Of a DNA stretch of 64,000 nucleotides, positions 33,691 to 41,966 are shown piece by piece (position 1 is the stretch's first letter; every line of letters starts with the position of its first letter). The stretch is from positions 1-64,000 of the forward strand of contig JBCCHV010000015.1 of assembly GCA_039028635.1 (NCBI GenBank), written 5' to 3'. The notes below the pieces were generated by a model. It was not told the DNA's origin. It worked only from the letters and a program-made list of their open reading frames with translations, and did not search any database. The DNA comes from Acidobacteriota bacterium. GTDB taxonomy: Bacteria > Acidobacteriota > Thermoanaerobaculia > Multivoradales > JBCCEF01. The position numbers and the translations under genes were made by a program.

Positions 33691-34805
33691 CGCTCACGCT
33701 CCGCCATGCGGTCGACGAGGCCCGCGAAGAAGGCGTTCTCGGGGCCGCCAAAGGCCATCCCGGCGAGCACTCGGCGCGCCTCGTCGAGGCGTTCGGCGAT
33801 CATCGAGCGCACCTGCTCGAGGGCGCCGCTACGGCGAATGATGGCGAGCACTGCCTCGACCTCGTCTGCGGCCAGGTCGGGACGCCCCAGAGCGCGCCGA
33901 ACACGCTCCCCTTCGGCGTCATCGACCGCCTCCAGGGTGTGGTGGATGAGATAGGTGTACTTGCCCTCGGCGAGGTCCGAGCCGACCGGCTTGCCGACGG
34001 TCTCGGGATCGCCGAACAGGCCGAGGACATCGTCCTGTAGCTGAAAGGCCTCGCCCACCGCTTGGCCGTAGCCGGAGAGGGTGGTGACGACATCATCGCC
34101 GGCGCCGGCGAGCAGGGCGCCGAGCTGCATCGGCCGCTCTACCGAGTAGCGGCCGGACTTGAGGCGCAGCACGTCGAGGAGGTCTTTCTCACTGGCCGTG
34201 CGCCGCACCGCCAGCAGCATTTCGAGGTACTGGCCTCCGATCACCTCGCGGCACATCTCGCCGAAGCAGCGGTCGAGGTCGCCGGCGCGGCGCGCCGCGG
34301 CCGGGTGGAGGAGAGACTCGGAGAAGCGTTCCACGGCCCAACTGTGAGCCAGGTCGCCGAGGAGGATGGCGGCGGCGCGGCCGAACTCGGCCGAATCACC
34401 GGACCACTCCTGGCTGCGGTGGAGCTCGGCGTAGCGCACGTGGGGTGTCGGCTGGCCGCGGCGCAGCGCCGAATGGTCCATCAAATCGTCGTGGATCAGC
34501 AGGTAGGCGTGGAGCAGCTCGGTCGCCATCGCCGCCGGGAGGACGGCGCTGCGATCACTTCCGCCACAGGCCCGAAAGGTGAAATAGACCAGGGCCGGTC
34601 GCAGGCGTTTGCCGCCGGCGAGGACGAGATCGGCGACGGTGTCGGCGAGGTCTCCGGCTTCCGGCAGCTCGATCCGGGCCTGCTGCCGGCGTGCGCCGAG
34701 CCAGGCGTTCATCTCGGCTTCCAGCAATTCGCGGAAACCTGCTAGGAGCTCGGAGAAGCCGCTCACGCCGGCCTCCGTTGCTCCACGAGGAGCCATCGTA
34801 GACAA
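33687..34805 (-). CDS. Polyprenyl (farnesyl/geranylgeranyl-type) diphosphate synthase
   Basis: This 372-residue trans-prenyltransferase condenses DMAPP with IPP units. The first Asp-rich motif is LLIHDDLMDHSALRRG near residue 107 and the second is FQLQDDVLGLFGD near 252; GGKRLRPALVY near 63 is conserved. Chain length cannot be fixed from sequence, but farnesyl or geranylgeranyl diphosphate would feed the squalene/phytoene synthase at the other end of the operon. The start is TTG at 34805, supported by AAGGGAG with 8-nt spacing; an ATG three codons later is possible. It is the first gene of the seven-gene operon. Confidence 0.92.
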   Translation of the reverse strand: MSTMAPRGATEAGVSGFSELLAGFRELLEAEMNAWLGARRQQARIELPEAGDLADTVADLVLAGGKRLRPALVYFTFRACGGSDRSAVLPAAMATELLHAYLLIHDDLMDHSALRRGQPTPHVRYAELHRSQEWSGDSAEFGRAAAILLGDLAHSWAVERFSESLLHPAAARRAGDLDRCFGEMCREVIGGQYLEMLLAVRRTASEKDLLDVLRLKSGRYSVERPMQLGALLAGAGDDVVTTLSGYGQAVGEAFQLQDDVLGLFGDPETVGKPVGSDLAEGKYTYLIHHTLEAVDDAEGERVRRALGRPDLAADEVEAVLAIIRRSGALEQVRSMIAERLDEARRVLAGMAFGGPENAFFAGLVDRMAERER

Positions 34806-35250
34806 GAAGGTTGCTCCCTTCGTCGCACTGCTACTCTGAATCGCGTCGGCGCATCGCCGCGCGAGTGAAAACTCCCGTCTCGACGTAACGCCGAGGGAAG
34901 TGGTGTCAGCCCAAGCTACGGGCTGAGAATCGCCGCTGTTTCAGGAAAGCGGTGTCTTCGAGCGGGGGAGCTGCTGGTGGGTGCGGCCGGTGTGGTGGGG
35001 ATTCGACACCCGAACCGCCAAGAGGGGACGGTGGAGAGCGATTCTCGACACCGTCTGGAACAGCTTGACCTTCTGAAATCTCTGCAGGAGTCTGTCCGCC
35101 ATGGCGACGGCCGGCTGCAAGAACTCCGGCAGCCGGGTCAAGACAAAGGTCTTGGCGAAATTGCGGGCGAACAGAATCACGGCTATTAGAGAGCGGGTGC
35201 TGGCTTTCGAAAAGCAATCCCGATCGGCGCGAGTGTAGCACAGGAAGCTC
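34806..35250. other. Intergenic region, no confident gene
   Basis: This gap of about 450 bp lies between the divergent isoprenoid operon and rimO. A 79-codon open frame on the minus strand (34941-35180, GTG start) encodes a basic peptide beginning MILFARNFAKTFV. It has no recognisable motif or good ribosome site and may be chance or a gene remnant. The half nearest 34806 must hold the promoter of the isoprenoid operon; I cannot point to clear boxes. Confidence 0.4.
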
Positions 35251-35259
35251 TGCTACACT
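35251..35259 (+). promoter_or_regulatory. Extended -10 promoter (TGCTACACT) for rimO
   Basis: TG-C-TACACT fits an extended -10 element and ends 9 nt before the ATG at 35269, predicting a leaderless or near-leaderless rimO message. No -35 is evident. Confidence 0.5.
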
Positions 35260-35268
35260 CCGCGCGCT

Positions 35269-36654
35269 ATGAGCGACGCCGAACGCCGCCCCCGCGTGGG
35301 CATGATCAGTTTGGGCTGCCCCAAGAACTTGGTGGACAGCGAGGTGATGCTCGGTGAGCTCAGCAAGGCCGGCTATGAAGTGGTCGCCGACGCGGAACAG
35401 GCCGAAACCGTCATCGTCAACACCTGCGGCTTCATCGAAGAGGCCAAGCAGGAGAGCGTCGAGGCCATCCTCGAGATGGCCGAAGCCAAGAAAGACGGTG
35501 CGACCCAACGCCTCCTGGTGGCCGGCTGCATGGTCAATCGCTACGGCGAGGAGCTGTCGAGCTCGGTGCCCGAGATCGATGGCTTCATCAGCCTCGACCA
35601 GATCCGCGAGGTCGGCCGGGTGGTTCAGATCGGCGGTGCAGCACCGCCGCCAACGCCCTCCCATCAGGTTTTCGACCACACCGCGCCGCGTCTGCTCACC
35701 ACCCGCGGCTATGCCTATCTGAAGGTCGCCGAGGGCTGCAACAACCCTTGTACCTTTTGCGCCATCCCGTCGTGGCGTGGACGCTTTCGCAGCCGCACCA
35801 TCGAGAGCCTGGTGAGTGAAGCCCGGCAGCTCGAGGAGGGCGGCCTGAGCGAGCTCTGCTTGATCGCCCAGGACACCACTCGCTACGGCGAGGATCTCGA
35901 TCTCGGGCGCCATGGCCTGGCACGGCTGGTCGAGGCCCTGCTGGCCGAGACCAGCATTCCCTGGATCCGCTTCCTCTACGCCTATCCGACGACCCTCGAT
36001 GTCGAGCTCCTCAAGCTGATGGGAAGTGAGCCGCGCTTCGCTTCCTATGTCGACATGCCGCTGCAGCACAGCCATCCCGAGATCCTCCGCGCCATGCGGC
36101 GTGGCGGCTCGGCTCGGCGCTACCTGCGGCAGCTCGAGAAGGCTCGGGAGCTGGCCCCGGACATCTTCCTGCGCACCACCTTCATCGTCGGCTTTCCGGG
36201 AGAGACGGAAGCGCACTTCGAAGATCTGGTGGATTTCGTTCGGGAAGCGCGCTTCGATCATCTGGGAGCCTTCGCCTACAGCCCAGAGCCGGGAACGCCC
36301 TCGGCGGAGCTCGGCGGGCGGGTGCCCGGCCAGGTGGCGCGCCGTCGCTACGAGCGACTGCTCGAGGCGCAGCAGCCCATCGCCCTCGAAAGCCGGCGGC
36401 GCCTGGTCGGCCGGCGTCTCGAGGTGCTGGTCGAGGGCGTCCACGAGGAGACCGACCACCTGCTGGTCGGGCGACACCACGGGCAGGCGCCGGAGATCGA
36501 TGGCCGAGTGCTGATCAACGATGGCTTGGCCGCTGCCGGTCGCCTGGTGGAAGTCGAGATCTCGGAGGCTTTCGCCGACGATCTGGTGGGGCACATCGTC
36601 GGACCGGTCGGGGTCGAGGGAATCGAGCTCGCCGGAGCGGTTTCCATTGCCTGA
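35269..36654 (+). CDS. rimO: Ribosomal protein S12 methylthiotransferase RimO
   Basis: This 461-residue radical SAM enzyme methylthiolates the conserved Asp of ribosomal protein S12. The N-terminal UPF0004 domain has ISLGCPKNLVDSE and NTCGFIEEAKQES with cluster cysteines. The radical SAM core has EGCNNPCTFCAIP (CxxxCxxC). MPLQHSHPEILRAMRR and FIVGFPGETEAHFEDL follow, and a C-terminal TRAM domain starts around residue 380. GCPKNLVDSE points to RimO rather than MiaB. The ATG directly follows an extended -10 box. ribF lies 34 nt downstream. Confidence 0.96.
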   Translation: MSDAERRPRVGMISLGCPKNLVDSEVMLGELSKAGYEVVADAEQAETVIVNTCGFIEEAKQESVEAILEMAEAKKDGATQRLLVAGCMVNRYGEELSSSVPEIDGFISLDQIREVGRVVQIGGAAPPPTPSHQVFDHTAPRLLTTRGYAYLKVAEGCNNPCTFCAIPSWRGRFRSRTIESLVSEARQLEEGGLSELCLIAQDTTRYGEDLDLGRHGLARLVEALLAETSIPWIRFLYAYPTTLDVELLKLMGSEPRFASYVDMPLQHSHPEILRAMRRGGSARRYLRQLEKARELAPDIFLRTTFIVGFPGETEAHFEDLVDFVREARFDHLGAFAYSPEPGTPSAELGGRVPGQVARRRYERLLEAQQPIALESRRRLVGRRLEVLVEGVHEETDHLLVGRHHGQAPEIDGRVLINDGLAAAGRLVEVEISEAFADDLVGHIVGPVGVEGIELAGAVSIA

Positions 36655-36677
36655 CCGCAGTCTGCGGTCGATCCGTT

Positions 36678-36683
36678 AGAGTC
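36678..36683 (+). promoter_or_regulatory. Candidate -10 box (TAGAGT) for ribF
   Basis: TAGAGT ends 5 nt before the ribF ATG at 36689. The spacing is a little short, so it is weaker than the other leaderless-type examples in this window. Confidence 0.3.
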
Positions 36684-36688
36684 CGAAC

Positions 36689-37660
36689 ATGCCGGTCGTC
36701 GTCGACGCCTTCCACGCCACCGATCTGCCCACCGGAGGGGTGGCCGCGATCGGCAACTTCGACGGCGTCCACCGCGGCCACCAGGCCCTCCTCGAGCGCG
36801 TCACGGCGCGCACCCGGGGCACCTCCCGGCCGGCCCTGGTGGTGACCTTCGAGCCGCATCCGCTGAGCGTCCTGCGCCCGGAGCGAGCGCTCCAGCGCCT
36901 GACCTCACGGGATCAGAAGGCCCGCCTCCTCGAGGCCGCCGGTATCGAGTTCGTCCTGATGGTGTCCTTCACCCGCGAGTTCTCCCAGACGCCGGCGCGG
37001 CGCTTCGTCGAGGAGTTCCTGCACGGTCGCCTGGGCCTCGAAGAGATCTATGTCGGGGCCGGCTTCGTCTTCGGCCACGAGCGCGACGGCAACCTCGAGC
37101 TGCTGCAGTCGCTGGGGGCGGAGCTCGGCTTCAGCGCCCACGGCGTCGAAAAGGTGGCCCAGGGCGGCGAGCGCATCTCGAGCACCCGGTTGCGCGCCGC
37201 CATCGCCGAGGGCCGAGTCGCCGATGCCCGGGAGATGCTCGGGCGCGCTTACGAGGTCACCGGCCAGGTGGTGCGGGGAGACCGCATGGGGCAGCGCCTC
37301 GGCTGGCCGACCGCCAACCTGGCGCCGGAGAGCGAGATCCTGCCGGCGGATGGGGTCTATGCCACCCGCATCCATCTGCCGAGCTATCCGGCGACCTTCG
37401 ACAGCGTCACCAACATCGGAACCCGACCGACCGTTTACGAGAACTATCAGCGGGTCCTGGAGAGCCACATTCTCGGCTTCGACAACGACGTCTATGGTGA
37501 GTCGGTGGAGGTGCAGTTCTTCCAGCGGCTGCGCGAGGAGCGGATCTTTCCGACCATCATGGATCTCTCGGCTCAGATCGGACGTGATGTCGAGACGACG
37601 CGAGAATTTTTCGCCGCCCTTCGCAGGTTAGAAGGGGAGCAGGAGGGCGGTGCCGGATGA
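36689..37660 (+). CDS. ribF: Bifunctional riboflavin kinase / FAD synthetase RibF
   Basis: This 323-residue protein makes FMN and then FAD. The N-terminal FAD synthetase (nucleotidyltransferase) half has AIGNFDGVHRGHQALL near residue 20 and GGERISSTRLRAAI near 155. The C-terminal riboflavin kinase half has GRAYEVTGQVVRGDRMGQRLGWPTANL near 185 and a TNIGTRPTVYEN block near 245. It follows rimO closely. The FAD it makes would serve the several flavoenzymes in this window. Confidence 0.96.
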   Translation: MPVVVDAFHATDLPTGGVAAIGNFDGVHRGHQALLERVTARTRGTSRPALVVTFEPHPLSVLRPERALQRLTSRDQKARLLEAAGIEFVLMVSFTREFSQTPARRFVEEFLHGRLGLEEIYVGAGFVFGHERDGNLELLQSLGAELGFSAHGVEKVAQGGERISSTRLRAAIAEGRVADAREMLGRAYEVTGQVVRGDRMGQRLGWPTANLAPESEILPADGVYATRIHLPSYPATFDSVTNIGTRPTVYENYQRVLESHILGFDNDVYGESVEVQFFQRLREERIFPTIMDLSAQIGRDVETTREFFAALRRLEGEQEGGAG

Positions 37661-37783
37661 CGGCCCGACAGCCCGTCGACGACGGGCGGCCTTCCATCGG
37701 CAGATTATCGAGAAACCCGAATTTCTTCGTTTCTTCCGCTCGCGCCTAGGCCGCGAGCCCATCCAATTGGTAAAGGACCCCCC

Positions 37784-38119
37784 ATGGCTTCAGACAAGAT
37801 CCTCACCGTCGATCAAGAGAACTTCCAATCCTCCGTCCTGAGCTCGGACGTGCCCGTGCTGGTGGACTTCTGGGCCGAGTGGTGTGGTCCTTGTCGCATG
37901 GTGGCGCCGCACCTCGACGCCCTCGCCGACGAGATGGACGGCAAGGTTCGCATCGCCAAGCTCAACATCGACCAGAATCAGGAGCTGGCGGTGCAGTTCC
38001 AGGTGCAGAGCATTCCGACCTTCATCCTCTTCAAGGATGGCCAGATCGCCGATCGCATGATGGGCGCGATGCCCAAGTCGGCCTTCGAGTCCTTCCTCGA
38101 TCGCAACCTGAGCGCCTGA
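37784..38119 (+). CDS. trxA: Thioredoxin
   Basis: This 111-residue thioredoxin has the active site WCGPC (Cys34 and Cys37) in [16 protein letters not shown] and the cis-Pro loop SIPTFILF near residue 78. The length and the absence of a signal peptide indicate a cytoplasmic reductant. The ATG follows a 123-bp gap after ribF. A hairpin at 38150-38189 lies just downstream. Confidence 0.96.
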   Translation: MASDKILTVDQENFQSSVLSSDVPVLVDFWAEWCGPCRMVAPHLDALADEMDGKVRIAKLNIDQNQELAVQFQVQSIPTFILFKDGQIADRMMGAMPKSAFESFLDRNLSA

Positions 38120-38149
38120 CCGACGACGGACGAGGTCCGTCGACTTCAG

Positions 38150-38189
38150 CGGCCGAGACCCGAGCCCGCGGTGGGCGAGGGCTCGGCCG
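38150..38189. terminator. Hairpin between convergent thioredoxin and DUF4126 genes
   Basis: CGGCCGAG and CTCGGCCG form an 8-bp stem that can extend through the neighbouring G+C bases, and TTT follows on the plus side. The position between two convergent stops suggests a shared, possibly bidirectional terminator. Confidence 0.45.
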
Positions 38190-38222
38190 TTTGGCGTTTC
38201 GAGGCGGGAGCGGCGGTCGCCG

Positions 38223-38792
38223 TCAGGCGGTCTGGCCCTTCGGCGGGCGGGCGAAGAGGAAGCGCCGACCGACGAACAGCATCAGCCCCAGGACCACCAG
38301 GAAGGCGACCACCGGGACGGCCAGGGCGAGGACCGAGAGGCCGGCCGAGGCGGCGACCTCGCTGGTCGAGACCAGAGGGTTCCCGAAGCCCGCCGTGGTG
38401 AGGGTGGAGAGCTGGCGAGTGCTGGTGGTCAAACCCTGGACCACGGTCGCCGCGCTGCCGCCGGCCACCGCGGCCAGCGTCCACTGCAGGAATGGATCGA
38501 GGTCGGTGACCACCGAGGCCGTCAGCACGACGCCGGCCACCACCGCGCTGGGGCTGGCCAGCAGATCGAGGGCATTGTCCAGCCAGGGCACGTAGTAGGC
38601 CAGGACCTCGAGCACGGTGGCGACTCCGAAGGCGATCAGGGCCGGCGTCGACCCCATCCAGTCGAAGCCCTCGGCGAGATTCAGGTGCCCCGTGCGCTGC
38701 GCCAATCCGACGATCAGGAAAGGGACGAAGATGCGAAAGCCGGCGGCGGCGCTCAATCCGGTGCCGATCAGAATGCTCAGAACGATCTCCAT
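38223..38792 (-). CDS. DUF4126 family membrane protein
   Basis: This 189-residue membrane protein begins MEIVLSILIGTGLSAAAGFRIFVPFL and has about five hydrophobic segments. The N-terminal glycine/alanine-rich block, GSTPALIAFGVATVLEVLAYYVPWLDNALD and ASPSAVVAGV match the DUF4126 family, whose role is unknown. The ATG at 38792 is preceded by GAGGAGGAAC. It is convergent with thioredoxin and divergent from the beta-propeller gene. Confidence 0.85.
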   Translation of the reverse strand: MEIVLSILIGTGLSAAAGFRIFVPFLIVGLAQRTGHLNLAEGFDWMGSTPALIAFGVATVLEVLAYYVPWLDNALDLLASPSAVVAGVVLTASVVTDLDPFLQWTLAAVAGGSAATVVQGLTTSTRQLSTLTTAGFGNPLVSTSEVAASAGLSVLALAVPVVAFLVVLGLMLFVGRRFLFARPPKGQTA

Positions 38793-38938
38793 GGCGGTTC
38801 CTCCTCTTCTCCTTGTACGTCCTCAGGATACGAAATATTCCGCGACTCGGGTGGGTCGACTGCATCCAGCGGCTGGCCGTTGGCGAAATCGCTGGTGACC
38901 GAATCAGGTGCCACCGCGTGCACTCCCTTTCAGAACCG

Positions 38939-40294
38939 ATGAGGAAATCCATGGGTCGATCCACTCTCTGCGCTGTTCTGCTCGTTCTCTCTGCCTCACA
39001 GGTCGCCGCCGACTGGAGCCGCTTTCGCGGCCCCGACGGCTCCGGATCGGTGTCCGGTCCGGCGGTGCCCTCGGAGTGGTCCCTCGAGAACAATTTGAAG
39101 TGGCGAACGGCCTTGGTCGGCAAAGGCCTGTCGTCGCCGATCGTGCATGGGGAGCGGGTCTTCGTGACCGCCTACACCGGCTACGGCATGGATCGGCGGA
39201 AGCCGGGGGAGGTGGCCGACCTGGTCCGCCACCTGCTCGCCTTCGACCGCGCCACCGGCGAGGAGGTTTGGCGGGCTTCGGTGAAGACACCCGGTGGGGA
39301 AGATCCCTACGAGGGCTTCTTGACCCAGCACGGATATGCCAGCAGTACCCCGGTGACCGATGGCGAGCGGGTCTATGCCCTGCTCGGCAGGTCGGGACTC
39401 TACGCCTTCGATTGGGAGGGCAAAGAGCTGTGGCGCCAGGAGGTCGGGACGAAGTCCGATCCCGCCCGCTGGGGCAGTGCCGCCAGCCCGATCCTGGTCG
39501 GCGACGTGCTGGTGGTCAATGCCGGAATCCTGGGGCACCACGTTCTCGGCCTCGACAAGCGCACCGGGCGTCAGCTCTGGGCGCTGGAGAACCCGGCCTT
39601 CACCAACTCCTGGGCGACGCCGGCGGTCTACCGCGGGAGCGAAGGAACCCAGGTGCTGCTGCACTTTCCCTTCAAGGTCATTGCCCTCGAGCCGCAGACC
39701 GGGAAAGTTCTCTGGTCCGCCCGCACGCCGCTCGACGATTCCGCGGTGCCGAGCATCGTGATTCGCGATGACGTCGCCTTCCTGATGGGGAGTCGGGCCG
39801 GTCACGGCATGGCGGTTCGCCTTGGGGGCAGCGGCGATGTCTCCGGCACCCATGTTCTCTGGCAGCGCAAGTTGCGCGCCGGAATCACCACGCCGGTGAT
39901 CGTCGACGATGCCATCTATTGGGCCTCGAACGGCATTTTCATGGCCCATGACCTGGCGACCGGCGAGCCCATCTTTCGCGCTCGACTGCCGCGCATCGGC
40001 GCTCCGACGGGGCGCTTTCCGAATGTCGACTACTCCTCGCCGATCGTGGTCGCGGGCAAGATCATCCAACTCACGCGAAGCGGTGAGAGCTATGTCATCG
40101 AGCCCGGCAAAGAGCTTCGTTTGGCCGGCCACAATGCTGCCTTCGAGGGCGATGAGACGGCCTTCAGCGCAACCCCGGCGGCCAGCGGTGGGGAGCTGTT
40201 CTTGCGCTCCGAGGGCTTTCTGTACTGCATCGCCGCGGCGTCGGAACCGGGCGGCGACGATCCGCCTCAGCCCGCGAATCAAGCCAGTCGCTGA
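38939..40294 (+). CDS. Exported PQQ-like beta-propeller repeat protein
   Basis: This 451-residue protein has a cleavable signal peptide (MRKSMGRSTLCAVLLVLSAS, cleavage near the A-A-D-W that follows) and then WSRFRGPDGSG, a block common at the start of planctomycete and acidobacterial PQQ-like propellers. Repeats with GxxLWRxxVGT, TGKVLWSARTPL and similar blade motifs run to the C-terminus. No PQQ-binding dehydrogenase active site is evident, so a scaffold or binding role is more likely than catalysis. The ATG at 38939 is chosen for the signal peptide; the open frame continues upstream without one. Confidence 0.82.
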   Translation: MRKSMGRSTLCAVLLVLSASQVAADWSRFRGPDGSGSVSGPAVPSEWSLENNLKWRTALVGKGLSSPIVHGERVFVTAYTGYGMDRRKPGEVADLVRHLLAFDRATGEEVWRASVKTPGGEDPYEGFLTQHGYASSTPVTDGERVYALLGRSGLYAFDWEGKELWRQEVGTKSDPARWGSAASPILVGDVLVVNAGILGHHVLGLDKRTGRQLWALENPAFTNSWATPAVYRGSEGTQVLLHFPFKVIALEPQTGKVLWSARTPLDDSAVPSIVIRDDVAFLMGSRAGHGMAVRLGGSGDVSGTHVLWQRKLRAGITTPVIVDDAIYWASNGIFMAHDLATGEPIFRARLPRIGAPTGRFPNVDYSSPIVVAGKIIQLTRSGESYVIEPGKELRLAGHNAAFEGDETAFSATPAASGGELFLRSEGFLYCIAAASEPGGDDPPQPANQASR

Positions 40295-40309
40295 ACCACG
40301 GCTGGCCAC

Positions 40310-41647
40310 CTACTGTTCGAAACGCAACTCCGGGTTGTCGCGCGACTGGCGCAGGTAGAGGTGGACGCGACGCACTAGCTGCGGTGAGACCAGGTCGACT
40401 TCCGCCGCCTGGCGGAAGTAGCTCAGGGCGATCCTCGCCTCGCGGTGGATTTGGCGGTCCTGGAAGATCGGGAGCATCTCGCGGGCGAGCCGTCGAAGGT
40501 CGGCCTCCCGCCCCTGCTGGGCATAGATCGAGGCGAGGTCGAGGGACACCAAGGCGGCGTCGTAGACGATCTCCTGGTCGAGAAAGCCGCGTCGAGCCTC
40601 GAGCAGCCGTCCTTCGGCTTCGTCGAGCTGGCCCAGGCCGCGGAGGATCTTGCCTTCGACCCACAGGCGCCGGCGCTGAGTCCAGGCGTCCGGGAATTGT
40701 TCGTAGAGGGGCCTCGCCTCGCGCAGCACGGCTCGCGCCTCGAGGTGCTTCTCGAGGTCGCTGAGATAGTCGGCGAGGTTGTGGCGGGCGCACAGCCGCA
40801 GGCGCGGCTCACGGGCGGCATCGAGGTACTCGACCGCTTCGCGCAGCACCTCGGTGGCCTTTTCGGGGGCGCCGATGGCGCGATGGAGGGAGGCTTTCGA
40901 GATCAGGGCGCGGCCGGCGCGGTGGGTCTCGTCCGCCGACCGGTAACGGCGAATGGCCCGCTGTAGCAGATGGGTGGCTTCGTCGAAGCGGCGCTGGTCC
41001 TTGCGCAAGGTGGCCGTCAACTCCAGGATGCGGGCCTTCTCGAGGGGGTCACCGGTGCCGAAGCGCAGGGCCTCGTCGGCCTGGACGAGGAGAGCTTCGG
41101 CGGCCTCCAGGTCCGAGCGCATGCGCAGGCTGTTGGCGAGATAGGCCAGACCGCGGGCGCGCAAGTCCTCCTTGAGGGCGAGCTCCTGCGAGTCACCCTC
41201 GAGGACCTCGATCACCTGCAGCCCCAAGCGGGCGAGAATTTCGGCCCGCACCGGGTCGTCGAAGCTGCGAGCGCGGGAGCGGTCGAGGAGCAGCTCGGCC
41301 AGCGGCCAGCTGCGCAGCCGCGGGTCCTGCTCGATGGAGCGCCGGCGTTCGGCAGCCGGTTGCAGCAGCAACTCGGCGAGCAGCACCGGCGCTTCGGCCT
41401 CTTCGCGGCTCAGGCTCAAGCCCGCTTGCTGGGCCCTTTCCACCACCCGGTCCAGGATGCCCTGATAGCTGGCCGTCGGCCAGGCGATCACCCGTGCCAG
41501 GGGACCATCCTCCTGGTCGATCAGCCGCTTCATTTCGCCGCGACAGCGCTCGCAGTCGAGCAGGTGTTTCAGGCACTGGCGCTGTAGCTTGCTCTCGATC
41601 CGGTCGAGCAGGGAGCCTAGGGTCGTGCGGTTGGGATGGAGCTTCAC
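40310..41647 (-). CDS. TPR protein with N-terminal HxxxCxxC (zinc anti-sigma-like) motif
   Basis: This 445-residue protein has His28-x3-Cys32-x2-Cys35 (HLLDCERC), the pattern of zinc-binding anti-sigma domains, then roughly eight TPR-like helical pairs from residue 140 to 430. There is no membrane segment. It is a paralogue of the protein at 43953-45293: the three metal-ligand residues are at identical positions, and the C-termini align (YDAALVSLDLASIYAQQGR against FDAALVALDLALVLNRQGR). The GTG start overlaps the stop of the mini-sigma-like gene in GTGA, so the two are translationally coupled and probably interact. Its role is not established. Confidence 0.8.
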   Translation of the reverse strand: MKLHPNRTTLGSLLDRIESKLQRQCLKHLLDCERCRGEMKRLIDQEDGPLARVIAWPTASYQGILDRVVERAQQAGLSLSREEAEAPVLLAELLLQPAAERRRSIEQDPRLRSWPLAELLLDRSRARSFDDPVRAEILARLGLQVIEVLEGDSQELALKEDLRARGLAYLANSLRMRSDLEAAEALLVQADEALRFGTGDPLEKARILELTATLRKDQRRFDEATHLLQRAIRRYRSADETHRAGRALISKASLHRAIGAPEKATEVLREAVEYLDAAREPRLRLCARHNLADYLSDLEKHLEARAVLREARPLYEQFPDAWTQRRRLWVEGKILRGLGQLDEAEGRLLEARRGFLDQEIVYDAALVSLDLASIYAQQGREADLRRLAREMLPIFQDRQIHREARIALSYFRQAAEVDLVSPQLVRRVHLYLRQSRDNPELRFEQ

Positions 41648-41853
41648 GGCCGGCTCTCCCGCAGCACTTTCTGGGTGACCATTTCGAGGATCCAGGCCTC
41701 GGGGCTCTCGATGTCGCGATGCTTGCGAGCGTAGATCGCGAGCACGTCTTCGACGATGCGGCCGGCCTGCTGCGGTGGGACTTCGTGACGCAGGAACAAG
41801 AGCTCGAGGGCCGGGGAAAGGCGGTCGAAGATCTCTTCCAGATATTCCGGCAT
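41644..41853 (-). CDS. Sigma-70 region 2-like mini-protein
   Basis: This 69-residue protein reads like region 2 of an ECF sigma factor without region 4: LEEIFDRLSPALELLFLRHEVPP, then GRIVEDVLAIYARKHRDIESPEAWILEMVTQKV. The VxPxxAxxIVxDV and SPEAWIL segments correspond to the core-binding helices and the region 2.3-2.4 boundary. A full ECF factor is about 170-190 residues. It is coupled by a 4-nt overlap to the HxxxCxxC-TPR gene, the order expected for a sigma/anti-sigma pair. It may bind RNA polymerase core or only the TPR protein. TATACT at 41891-41896 (minus strand) is a possible -10 box. Confidence 0.6.
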   Translation of the reverse strand: MPEYLEEIFDRLSPALELLFLRHEVPPQQAGRIVEDVLAIYARKHRDIESPEAWILEMVTQKVLRESRP

Positions 41854-41915
41854 GCGCTCGATACTCGGTTCAAATAATTAATTTCTGGAGAGTATACCTC
41901 ATTTCGACACGCGAG

Positions 41916-41959
41916 GGCGCCGGCGTCATCGCGAATTCGGTGACGATCACGCCGGCGCC
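41916..41959 (-). terminator. Strong hairpin between the exported-peptide gene and the mini-sigma gene
   Basis: Exact 11-bp arms GGCGCCGGCGT and ACGCCGGCGCC enclose a 22-nt loop, a few bases after the stop of the exported small protein. There is no T-run. It could terminate or attenuate transcription so that the small protein is made in excess over the mini-sigma and TPR proteins, or could stabilise the mRNA 3' end. Confidence 0.5.
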
Positions 41960-41966
41960 GAGGGCC

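Noticed and set aside
34941-35180. 79-codon open frame between the isoprenoid operon and rimO
   Set aside because: It has a GTG start without a ribosome site and no motif, and the overlapping opposite frame is equally long. It is kept only as a note in the intergenic entry.
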